A stretch of DNA of 64,000 nucleotides from Symmetrospora coprosmae (lineage: Eukaryota > Basidiomycota > Cystobasidiomycetes > Symmetrosporaceae): contig VUYT01000001.1 of assembly GCA_008802785.1 (NCBI GenBank), positions 806,001 through 870,000 of the forward strand. The letters are read 5' to 3'. Below, one piece after another: positions 1 through 9,452 of this stretch. The notes below the pieces were generated by a model. The model did not search any database. It was not told the DNA's origin and saw nothing but the letters and a program-made list of their open reading frames with translations. Every line of letters begins with the position of its first letter. Positions within the stretch are counted from its first letter, which is position 1. The translations under genes were made by a program, and so were the position numbers.

Positions 1-299
1 ACAAGCTCAACTCGACGTGACGGTGGAAGCCTACGAGAATAGTCCACACGTAGCGCACGCCCGGACTGACGGGAAGCGGTGCGTGCAGCCGATCTGGGCG
101 CGCGAGACAAGCTGACGTGGCTCCAACTCGCAGATATTGGGAAGCAGTAAAGAGTCTGTGGACACGGTCTCTGACGTGATGCCGCGGTTTAAGATTGCGG
201 TTGCATGGTTTCATTTATGCGGACTGCGAGGTGAAGTCCGTCCGCAGCAATTGCATGTCCGGATCTGCAGCAGGCCATACACGCTCACAGATGGTTCCA
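1..299. other. Left-edge gap downstream of FOL1
   Basis: Nothing with coding character is visible here. It should hold the 3' untranslated region of FOL1, whose stop codon is read on the minus strand at 300-302. Short open frames have no recognisable content. Confidence 0.5.
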
Positions 300-2773
300 T
301 CATCTGCCCCTACCATACACGCCCTCGACAACCTTGACCACCTCCCGCGCTGCCTTTGTGTCGTGGACTCGCAGGATGTCAACCTCTTGCGAAACGGCAA
401 GCGCATGTACAGCGGAGCTCGCAATCTCGCGCTTTGTCGCATCAGGCTGGTCAATGAGCGTACCGAGGAACTTCTTGCGACTGACACCGAGAAGGACGGG
501 AAATCCCTTGAGCAGGGCGGCGTCCTCGCTGTCCTCTGTCCGCGACACCCCGCCACGCCCGGTCACCGCAGGCAGATTCCTCAGAAGCTGATGGTTGCCC
601 TCTGCGTTCTTGGAGAAGCCGATGCCGGGGTCGAGGATGATGTTCCAGCGCTTGATGCCACTTTCCAGCGCTCGCCGAACGGTGCGAGCAAGCTCGGTCC
701 GCACGCCGCGGACAACGTCGTTTTCTTCGTACGTCTGGTGCACGACCTTGTTGACCTCCTCTGGCTTGCCCCGCATGTGCATGAGCACAAACGGGCAGTC
801 CAGGTCCGCGACTGTGCTCAGCATGTTTGGGTCGTGCATACCGCCCGAGACGTCGTTGACGATGGTTGCGCCCGCTTCGATGGCTGCTCGGGCCACGCTC
901 GCACGATACGTGTCCACGCTCAGTGGGACAGCGAGGCCCGCTTCCCGCACGGCGCGGATGACGGGGAGGACTCGCGACAGCTCCTCGGCTTCCGTGACGT
1001 GCGAAGAGCCAGGGCGCGTCGAGACTCCGCCAATATCGACAATGTCGGCGCCTGCCGCGACATGCTCCCGGACGGCCTGGAGGGCGCTCGGGACCGTCGT
1101 ATAGGCGCCGCCGTCCGAGAACGAGTCTGGAGTCACGTTGAGGATGGCCATGATGAGAGTGCGGGATGAGGAAGGGAAGGAAGGTATCGCGCGTTGAAGA
1201 CAGGATGGTGACGGAAGATCGGCCAAGAGCTCGTTCACTGTCCGCCGATGAACGGGATGCACGACCGTCGACGCAATGCTGCGAGTCAACAAGACTGTGA
1301 GCAGGCAGCGTCACGTTGAAGACTGATCGAGACAGGCGCCACCCACTCTGCCAATGGCCGCAACACAAACTCGCGCTCCTGGATCAGCGGATGCGGTATT
1401 GTCAGGTCGACCTCATCGTCTCGGAGCGTCTCCCACCCGGACGTCGAAGCCGATTGATACATCAAGATATCGAGATCAATCTCCCGTGGACCTTTGTCTA
1501 CCGTCTTGCGCCTGCCTATCCGGTGCTCGATTCCTTTGCAGAGGCGCAGGAGGTCTTGCGGGCTGAGCGGGGTGGCCACTTTGATGACCGCATTGAGGAA
1601 GCGGTCCTGCTCGAGGACATACATGGGCTCGGACTCGTACAGGAAGGACGTGTCCAGTATCCGAGTCAGCGGCTGGCTCGCATGGATGGATGCGGATGTT
1701 GACGGAGTCGAAGGCGGCGAGAGTATCGAAGGCCCGGCCGCGCTCAACAGCTGCATGGCTCGGCGTATGTGTGCCGATCGATCGCCGAGGTTAGAGCCCA
1801 GGGCAAGATATGCCGTGTTTTGCGTGCTTGCCGTGCTCGTCGAGAGCGGACGACCGCTGCCGCCTCCTGCTTCGGGAATGCACTGATTGTGGAAGAAGTG
1901 CCGATGCCGGATAGTCTCGACTGCGGTTGTCGAGGTCCACATGACGGCTTTTGGTTTGTCGAGTCTCACGCGGACTTTGGGTGCGCTTAGCTTGGTAATG
2001 ATTTCCTGCGACAGGGTCGGACAGAGTGTCTCGAGGAGGAGAGGGTGGCTCGACCGGACGTGCTGAGCAGGGCGGCGTGGCGCAGGGGCGAGCATTGGTT
2101 CATTGCGTTGTTTGGGGTCACCCACAGAGGAAGCCTAGCGCACCTTCCAGACTACATCCTGCAAGGATCGCGCGCACCATGCCATTGTCCGCACGTCTTG
2201 CTCCCCTTCAAAGTTCGGCCAGGTCTCGACGTCTACAATGAGAGGCTGCTCTTCAAGTCGCTCGCAGTCGTTCAGCCCGATGACGGTCGAGATCTCTAGC
2301 GCTTCGACCGAGAGGGAGTCGTTGCGCCTGTTGGGGGTGTTGCAGACGGGTGCGCGCGTACCGCTAGCGCTATGGCTGCTCTCGTCAAAGTCCTGCAAGC
2401 TCCTAACAATCTGTGCTCGTGCGCGTCCGCCGTGAAGGAGGGCGTCGGGGAGGGTGACAGAGACCTGCACGCGGTCCTGACTGCTGTTCAGAGGCGGGTC
2501 GAGCGCGAAGAGGATGTATGCGGCGGCTGCTTCTGCGAGCTCGACAGCCGACAGCGGGTTGGGGTGCGCGCTCGGGACGAGGTGCTTGCGCAATCCGTTT
2601 GCAATGGCAGAGTACGAGGTCGAGTGGACGAGGTCGTCTGTTGCTCCTGCGAGCGATGTGTCAGTATGGACGCAGACGTCGATGTAGGCTGGCTGCTGCT
2701 TCGACGGCTTCCAGGGCGCGGGCGAGAGGGTGAGCTCGGAGATGAGGAGCGAGTTGACGAGTACGCGGTCCAT
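300..2773 (-). CDS. FOL1: Trifunctional folate synthesis protein (DHNA-HPPK-DHPS)
   Basis: Fungal fusion enzyme running three consecutive steps of folate synthesis: dihydroneopterin aldolase, 6-hydroxymethylpterin pyrophosphokinase and dihydropteroate synthase. CDS reads complement of 2144-2773, 1347-2062 and 300-1278, about 774 residues; introns are 2063-2143 and 1279-1346. The order is two DHNA-like domains, HPPK (AYLALGSNLGDR; GPREIDLDILMY) and DHPS (MAILNVTPDSFSDGG; LDPGIGFSKN; GVSRKKFL). The second splice restores a PLADIA...HP segment typical of the HPPK end. The start at 2773 opens at the first DHNA domain. An in-frame ATG at 2905 would add 44 weakly conserved residues that contain an intron-like CTAAC...CAG, so the start is uncertain. 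DHPS is the known sulfonamide target. It probably acts in mitochondria or cytosol; no clear targeting peptide is seen from the chosen start. Confidence 0.93.
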
Positions 2774-3311
2774 GGAGAGGAGGGCGGGGAACTGCTTGGA
2801 CTGTGCGTAGACTGCTGCTGATACAGTCCCTCGTCTCCCACGGCGGCGACCTGACCTGGGCGAATATGCGTTAGAGATTGTTGCAAAGGGTAGAGAGAGA
2901 TCCATCTACACGCGCGCGTCCTCCTCCGTCGCCCTTCCTCCTCCTCTTATCCTCCCGTAACTACTACATCCTGCGGGCACAGAGCTCGAGCGATTGCAGC
3001 ACATCGGAAGGGGCAGAAGCGCTCAAAGCTCAAGGTGCTGGCAGTCGCCTACGAGCTCTTCCAGGCGGGAATCCCGAGGTGAGAGAGACTGGGAGAGCGA
3101 GAGAGCTGCAGCCCGTTGGCGACAGTGACGGGAGCGAGAGCCTGCAGAGCTCGTACTCAATACCGACGACAAGGAGAAGACTGAGCTGAAGTGAACGTCT
3201 ATTGGGGCTGTGCGTGCCTTGGTGCCTGTATAGTTGTCTACGTCTCTAGCCGAGTTCCCAGCCGACACTTCGGTGCGGGTCCTGCGCGGAGGCAGAGGGA
3301 CAGCCACAGCA
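2774..3311. other. Divergent promoter region between FOL1 and the RXT2-like gene
   Basis: Intergenic stretch holding the 5' regions of both genes. A CTAAC followed shortly by CCCAG, read on the minus strand near 2856-2875, resembles the end of an intron in the FOL1 leader. No separate gene is supported. Confidence 0.45.
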
Positions 3312-3328
3312 ATGATGCAGCAACCACA

Positions 3329-3361
<33 letters not shown>

Positions 3362-5657
3362 CTCGGGCAGCAGTGGTGGTCACCACCATCACCACCATCA
3401 TCACGCTCACTCACTGCAGCAGTCTCAGCCGCACTCTCAGCCTCAGTCAGTGAGCCAGTCCAGCGGGTCCCGGCAGCAAGCCGCCGCTGCCGCCCAGCAG
3501 TCACAGCGCGCTCCAGCGGGTAACGCACCCATGGCTGGAGGACCGCCGCCGCCGCCATCACAGCAGCAGCAGCAGCAGCAGCAGCATCACCACCACCATC
3601 ACCACCACCACGCCTCGCAACAAGCGAGCCAACCCCCGGCCCACCAGCTCCACCCGATCCCTTCCATCGCTGGCACCGGAGGGTCATCTTCCCATCACCA
3701 TCACCACCACCACCACAACGGCCACGGACAGCAGCGCTCAAAGAAGGATCTACAGTTCCTTGCCGGGCTGCCGTCCCAGGACCGAGAGTCATACTACGAC
3801 TCGGGGCCTTCTGGCGTGTATGGCTCTGACGATGCGGACGACGTCGAGTACAGCACGGGACTGGGCAGCGGGCGGTACGAGCACGGCGACGCGAGCGCAG
3901 AATTTGAAGGGGACTGCTCCAGCCACAGCATCGCGCCAAAGCTGAGCAACCGCGGGAACAAGCTGCTTCCTGGCGCGCAGCACGTAAAGAAAGGGCGGCT
4001 CGGCGGGTGGGAGAACCACGAGATCTTCACCTCGCGCTCGGCCTTCCCTAGCAATAACAACTATCCGTCAAGCCACACGACCAACAAACTCGCTTCTCTC
4101 TCCGGGCTGCCCGGCGCAAGCGGCTCGCGGCCCAGGCAAGGCGGCGCCACGGGCTTCACCGTCACGCCCAACCTCAGCCTGGTTCCCACATCTTCTACTG
4201 CTGCAGCGCGGCCAGATCGAGATATCCACATCTCGAGCAGTGTTCCGTCTGGATCAACAGCGACTGGCCTCCAGGGAGGAGCAGCCATCGGGCCGGACGG
4301 GCTCGTGGTCGGCGGAGGCACCTTGCCAGACTACCCGAGCAAGAAGCGGCGCAAGATCCAGACATCGCACACGGGCCTCGCGTCGACTTCCGGGCCATCC
4401 GCCAACTACACGTCGTGCCCCGTGCGCGCGTACCTGCCCATACCCCCGCAGAACCCAATCGAGCTCGTCTCGTCCCCGCTCGTCTCGCGCACCTTCAACC
4501 CAAGGAACAAGACGCTCGAGAAACTCAGCCTGAGCGCGACAGAGCTCATCGAGCAGGACATGGAGCTCCTTCGCGCGCTCACGAGGCTCGTCGATTTTCT
4601 CCGCGGGAACAGCATCGCGGGCTTGCAGGGCATTGTGGGGCTGCCTTTCTCTGGCGGTGATGGTCAGGCCACTGAGCGGGCGAATCCAGAGCAGAAGCAG
4701 GAGCTCGAGGGGGAGCGTGAGCGTGAACAAGGGCAAACGAGCGGAATGCGAAGAACGGATGCCACTGCGTCTGAAGCGGATGCGGCGCAAAACGAGAACG
4801 GACAAGCCTTGCTAGCGCATCCTGGAAACGGGGCGGCAGCGGAGACCGAGACTCCCAAAGAGCGGGAGCAGGAAGGATATGCGATGCAAGTCGACGGAGC
4901 CTCCGCCACAGCCGGGGATGGTGCAGGACCAGAGCCGGCATCACAAGGTGGAGCAGCGCAGGCAGCCCCGGCTACCAGTAACGGCGTATCACCTGGGGTT
5001 TTGACGAACGGCAGCACTGGACTGGGCAATGGCAACGGCGTCAATGGCACAGGAGGCAAGGACGCTCATGCCGGAGACGGTGACTCCCGTGCCGAGAATG
5101 GTGCGGGCCCCGAGCAGGAAGAGGAGGGCACCACTAAGAACGACACGGCCCCCCTCGCGCCCGCTCTCCAAAGGATCGCTCATCCGTATCCGTACATTGA
5201 GTCGCTCTTCGTGTCGCAGGAGGACATCTGGGTGCCTCTTCAGCCGCATGCTGTCGGCGGCGGGATGGGCGAGGGCACCCCGGTACCCGGCCAGCCTGGA
5301 GCGCCGGCTGCCGGCGGCGGGGCACCTGCGCCTGCGGAGCCCTCGCCCTCGACGCACGCCCGTCTGCGCCCTTCGGACCAGCTCTCAACTGTGCAGCTGT
5401 GCTTGTCCGAGCTCACTAAATTCCTGTCCGACTCGCTCGAGTACCAGGACCGCCTCTCCGAGATCCGCGACTCTGTCCTCGGCGTCGAGAAGCGTCGCAA
5501 AGGCGTGTGGAACATGGCGCGCATGTACGCGCACCAGCTCGTCTGGGAAGAGGAGCAGGAGAAGAACCTCATTGCGCACCAGCAGGCACAGCAGCAGCTC
5601 CTCATGCAGCAGCAGGCCGAGGCGGACGGCATGATGATGGGCGGAGCGGGTCTCTGA
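3312..5657 (+). CDS. RXT2: RXT2-like subunit of the Rpd3L histone deacetylase complex
   Basis: Single-exon gene of about 781 residues. Rxt2 is a structural subunit of the large Rpd3 deacetylase complex that represses transcription in the nucleus. The family signature is the stretch near residue 210 (LSNRGNKLLPGAQHVKKGRL), matching the Rxt2 N-terminal domain. A second conserved block is near 365-435 (RTFNPRNKTLEKLSLSATEL), and a helical C-terminal block lies near 685-750. The first 150 residues are long Gln runs alternating with seven to nine His in a row. A basic KKRRK near residue 345 is a plausible nuclear localisation signal. ATG at 3312 is the first in frame; the frame is open 26 codons upstream but without an ATG. 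It is much longer than yeast Rxt2 (about 430 residues) because of disordered inserts. The Rxt2 assignment rests on the N-terminal motif. Confidence 0.8.
3328..3360 (+). repeat. CAG trinucleotide run (polyGln) in the RXT2-like gene
   Basis: About ten CAG/CAA codons in a row at the extreme N-terminus, with further CAG and CAC/CAT runs near 3562-3610 and 3691-3716 that give alternating polyGln and polyHis. Likely length-variable between strains. Confidence 0.85.
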
Positions 5658-5835
5658 GGAGGCGGTAGCAGGGCGTGAAGGAAGGCGTGTGCGGATACAA
5701 CTGCGCTTGTTGTCGTCACCGATTTGGATTACAGCTCGTGACAGGAGGGAAATGACTGCACGCTACGATAATTGCGAGTGTTACTGTTACTGCATGCTGA
5801 CTGATCCGATAGCCACCTTGCTCGATTGCTGACCC

Positions 5836-7487
5836 TTAAAGCTCCTCATCCGTGTCCTCCCCATTGTCTCCCATCATCCTGCTGTCCATGACTTGCGTGC
5901 TTGCTGAACGATAGGGCGACAGCGCCGCGGTGGCAAAGGGCGCGACCGTCTGCCTGATGCCGACGAGCCATCCCAGCTCCTTGACGAACCGGTCCCGCAC
6001 AGCTTCCGAGGCCTTCCTTCCGACGCTGCCAGCGTCTGCGATAGCAACGGCACTGGGAGACGCCGCCGAGTTCGCAGTTGCCATGGCTGCGACCGACTCG
6101 ACGCTCACGAGCGTATCGAGGTTCCTGAACCAGCCGCGCAGCATCTCGGCGCTGAGGATCTTGCCGCCCTGATTGACGGACGTGCTGAGCTTTGTGATAA
6201 GGTGGTGCCACTGATTGTAAAGTGGGGGGAGGAACGAGACGAGGGGATCGCGCTGGTTGAGAGTTGACGGGTTGTTGATGTTGGCGGTCGGGTGCGCGGC
6301 TGCCGAAGACGACGAAGTGGAAGAAATGGCTGATGTGGGCGTGGAGAATGGTATAGGGGCTCGTGGGAGAATGGCCTCGAGCTTCCTGACGGAGAGGGTC
6401 AGGGTGTACAGGAAGGCGAATGTCGAGGTGGGGTGGGTCTGCTGCTGCTGCTGCTGATCGTCGGTGACGCCCTGCGCGGCGAGCGGCGAGCTGCTCGGAC
6501 AGAACTGCGAGAGGGCGAGGCGAGTTTCCGAGATGTACTCTTCGAGCGGGGCGCGGATGCGCGACCACACGTACTCCTGCCGTGTGGCTCCTCCCGAAGG
6601 CAAGGCATCCAGTATGCGCCGTTCGAGACTGTTCAGGGTGGTCGTGAAGGAGTCGAGCGACGGTGGTGGCAGGAGAGAGAGGACCAACGGCTTCAAAGCG
6701 GGCTGTTGCGAGAGGAGCGAGGTGAGCACGGTGAGAAGGGCCGGCTTGGACAGGCCGGCTGAAAGGGCGCGCGGGCGAGCGGTCACCAGTCAGCGTTGTG
6801 GACAGATAAGCACGACACAAGAGTGCACTGACCAAGCGCCTTGCCAATGTCAACCTCGTTCTGCGGGCTGGGCGGGACTCCGGAACTCGTTGCGGCGCCT
6901 AGGCCCGAATCTGATCCGGCGCTGCTGGTCGCCGGGTGGTGGTGGTGGTGGTGCAGGCTTGCCAGGCTCTTCACAGGCCGAATCTCCCTCCTGGCGCGCT
7001 TTCCCGCCGCTGCAGACTCTGTTCCCAGACTCGTTTCCTCCGTGTCCTCCCTCATGTCTTCTGCAGAATCGGATCGCCGACGCCTTCGGTTGTTGCCTGG
7101 CGTGGCTGACCCCATGAGGGTCATCCCGCGCTGCGACGAGCTAGCAGCTGATGAAGTGCTAGGAAACGGCATGCCCGTGTAGTTTGCGTGCGAGCTCGAG
7201 CTGGGTGAGCGAAGGCCGCCGCCGCCGCCGCTGCTACCGCCAAAGCCAAATCCGTTCGACAACGACGATGCAGACGCGGACGGTGAAGGTGCCCCGAACC
7301 CGAACCCGAACCCAGCAGGGCCACCAGTGCCGTTGCCATTGCCATTACTGTTGGACGAGGCGTGCTGCGAGACGAAGGCGTGGCTGTTGAGCCCGAACCC
7401 GACTTGGTGCCGTGCTGGTCCGCTCATGGCGTGCGGCTGCGGCGAGGCGGACGAGCGGGGCGATGGCTGCCAGACCAGCGTGGACAT
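5836..7487 (-). CDS. STS1: Sts1/Cut8-type tethering factor for nuclear proteasome
   Basis: Two exons, complement of 6833-7487 and 5836-6758, about 525 residues; intron 6759-6832. Cut8/Sts1 proteins bind the proteasome and tether or import it at the nucleus. The Cut8 core starts right after the splice near residue 219 (GLSKPALLTVLTSLLSQQP, then LLPPPSLDSF) and continues as helices to the C-terminus. The N-terminal 218 residues are low-complexity Ser/Gly/Asn with two basic clusters (NNRRRRRSD and GKRARRE). These resemble the importin-alpha-binding signal of yeast Sts1. The splice is phase 1 and joins KAL to AGLSKPALL. The ATG at 7487 is the first in frame. The tail is acidic (DNGEDTDEEL). Longer than yeast Sts1 (about 320 residues). 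Confidence 0.85.
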
Positions 7488-7609
7488 TGTTGGTGTGTGT
7501 CCTGCTGCCCTGCTGCCTCACAGCCAAGCGCGCTCTCTGATGTGTCGTTCTGCGCTGCTACTACGCTGCTGTTGCTGTTGGTTTCGAGGTGAAGGGAAGG
7601 GAAAGCGGT

Positions 7610-7632
7610 GACGACGACGACGACGACGACGA
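7610..7632 (+). repeat. GAC triplet microsatellite
   Basis: About seven consecutive GAC/ACG triplets in the STS1-GILT intergenic region, directly preceding the heptamer array. Confidence 0.85.
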
Positions 7633-7665
7633 GACCGAGTGGGTGGCAACGATAGCCTCGACCTC

Positions 7666-7780
7666 GCCTTTGCCCTTTGCCCTTTGCCCTTTGCCCTTTG
7701 CCCTTTGCCCTTTGCCCTTTGCCCTTTGCCCTTTGCCCTTTGCCCTTGGCCCTTGGCCCTTGGCCCTTGCCCTTGCCCTT
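7666..7780 (+). repeat. TTTGCCC heptamer tandem array
   Basis: About eleven near-perfect copies of TTTGCCC (7669-7747), then three TTGGCCC variants and two shortened TTGCCC units. The decay from perfect to variant units at one end looks like a minisatellite grown by slippage. It lies in the shared promoter of STS1 and the GILT gene. Confidence 0.9.
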
Positions 7781-7798
7781 ACAGCTTACAGCTTACAG
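7778..7798 (+). repeat. CTTACAG x3 heptamer repeat
   Basis: Three perfect copies of CTTACAG directly follow the TTTGCCC array, 52 bases before the GILT start codon. The unit is again seven bases but of unrelated sequence. Confidence 0.85.
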
Positions 7799-7850
7799 TG
7801 ATTGACATTCACAGCCACACTGTACAAACTACAGTAAGCACCTGCTTACC

Positions 7851-8915
7851 ATGAAGATTCTGGCCCTCATCCCCGCAGCGGCAGTGCTCGGGTCCTGGCT
7901 CTGCGCGATATGCCCGGCCGTGGGTGTCGCCATCACCACCGCGAACAAGCGGGCGCTGCTGCAGGGACAGGAACAGGTCATCTTTGATGCAGTCACAGAC
8001 GGCACGAAGCACAAGAAGCGCGTCCCAGTCACCCTCGGAGTCATGTCAAAGTGCGTACAGTCGCAGGAGGCTTTCAACGCCACTATCGCCTCGGTGGGAT
8101 GCACGCTACAACTGACCGCCGCTGCTCCCACACAGGTGCCCGGATGCAGAGGTTCGGCTTCAATGGCATGGTCGACTCTTCGGGTGCACTACTGATACCG
8201 TGCCCGTATCCCTCCATGTTCCCTCACTGCAGATCTTCGAGAGCGTCTTTGACAAGACGCTCGCTGACGTCGACAGCTTGGTAGATCTCCGCCTAACGTA
8301 CATCGGGCAGCTCAACGAGACCATGCAGCCGTACGGTGTTGAATGGTCAGTTTCAAAGCTGCCAGCCTCCATGGCCCCGCCCTGAACCTCTCCATCCCGC
8401 CGTTCTGACCCACTTGTCCCCGCCTGCAGCAAGCACGGCCCTTCCGAGTGCGACGGCAACGTCCAGCAGCTCTGCGTCGCCGCTCACGCCAGGACGCAGA
8501 AGGAGTGGTGGAACTTCATCCAGTGCCAGAACTTCCAGAACCTCAACAAGGTCGGCGACGTCAGCCTGGCCACCTCATGTGCCAAAGTCGTCGGACGCGA
8601 CTGGGTAGCCGACTTCAGCGACTGCTATACCGGCAGCGAGGGCAAAAGTTTGCTCCAGGATAGCGGTGAGCTTGTGTTTCATGATGATTATCTGGGCCTG
8701 AACAATTGGCTGACACGCCGAGCCATGCCGATTCATATGCGCCCGCAGTCAAGTTCGCACAGGCGGCCAACATTACAAAGTCAGCCACTCTCCTAGTGAA
8801 CGACCAGCTGGTATGCATCCGAGACGGCGCATGGAAGGACTGCCCTAGTGGACATGCGCCTGAAGACTTCAAACGAGTCATCCGGGATGAATTCAACCGT
8901 ATTAACCAGCAGTAG
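7851..8915 (+). CDS. GILT-family thiol reductase, secreted/vacuolar
   Basis: Five exons: 7851-8050, 8136-8151, 8233-8345, 8430-8665 and 8749-8915, giving 243 residues with every phase consistent. Residues 1-25 form a signal peptide (MKILALIPAAAVLGSWLCA). The family is gamma-interferon-inducible lysosomal thiol reductase, which reduces disulfides in acidic compartments. The GILT signature (CKHGPSECDGNVQQLC) is rebuilt exactly by the third splice. Further cysteines follow at FIQCQNF, TSCAKV, SDCYTG, LVCIRD and KDCPSG. Exon 2 is only 16 bases and supplies the active-site segment CPDAE (Cys68); without it the motif is lost. The active site reads CPDA, so the second Cys of the animal CXXC is absent. 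The host role in fungi is not well established. The start is the only ATG giving the signal peptide. Confidence 0.87.
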
Positions 8916-9452
8916 CGGTGTTGCGGCGCGGAACTAGCGCAACGATTCTTCCCGCCTTCCCGCCTTGGAAGACTCCCTCAAACTAGATGGCAGTACCCTC
9001 TCTTGTGTCGGAATGAAAGGTGCCCCCTGTATCGTTCGTTCATCCACCCGGCCACAGACTTCTCGAGCCTGATGCCTGCGTGCTCGCTCTGATAGCTGTC
9101 TAACCACATGTAGCAAGACCTTGACGTACACAGATGCCCAGGATCCTACAGCTATCACTCTGAAGGACAGCTGATACGGCAGGTATCGACACGCACGCAG
9201 CGAATCGCTCATAGGACACATTCTTGCGCGTTCAGGAACACCTTCGCAGAGCCAAGCTCCTCGGTGCATGCGTCAGGCGATTCTAACATACATGATATTG
9301 GCAACACAGCTACAAGCACTGACTCGGGTCATGCCCGCTCTATCGAGCAAGCGATAAGGTATTGGGAGATTCGCAATGACGCGAGGGTTAGACTGAAACA
9401 CGACTGGCTGCGCGCTCATGCATCTTTGGTCTGCTCGTGTCCATACAAGCTG
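8916..9452. other. Convergent intergenic region, no gene seen
   Basis: Lies between the 3' end of the GILT gene and that of the AMPK beta gene. Only short frames without recognisable content; expected to hold two 3' untranslated regions. Confidence 0.5.

Larger units (their letters stand above)
7488..7850. other. Repeat-bearing divergent promoter between STS1 and the GILT gene
   Basis: Divergent intergenic region dominated by three simple repeats: GAC triplets, a long TTTGCCC heptamer array, and three copies of CTTACAG ending about 50 bases before the GILT start codon. Confidence 0.6.

Noticed and set aside
195-1169. Long plus-strand open frame opposite the DHPS domain of FOL1
   Set aside because: Antisense shadow of a GC-rich coding exon; no domain features, while the minus strand encodes intact DHPS.
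7666-7780. Heptamer array considered as telomeric or centromeric repeat
   Set aside because: Unit TTTGCCC is not a telomere motif (TTAGGG type), the array is only about 110 bases, and it sits between two genes. Simple minisatellite is sufficient.
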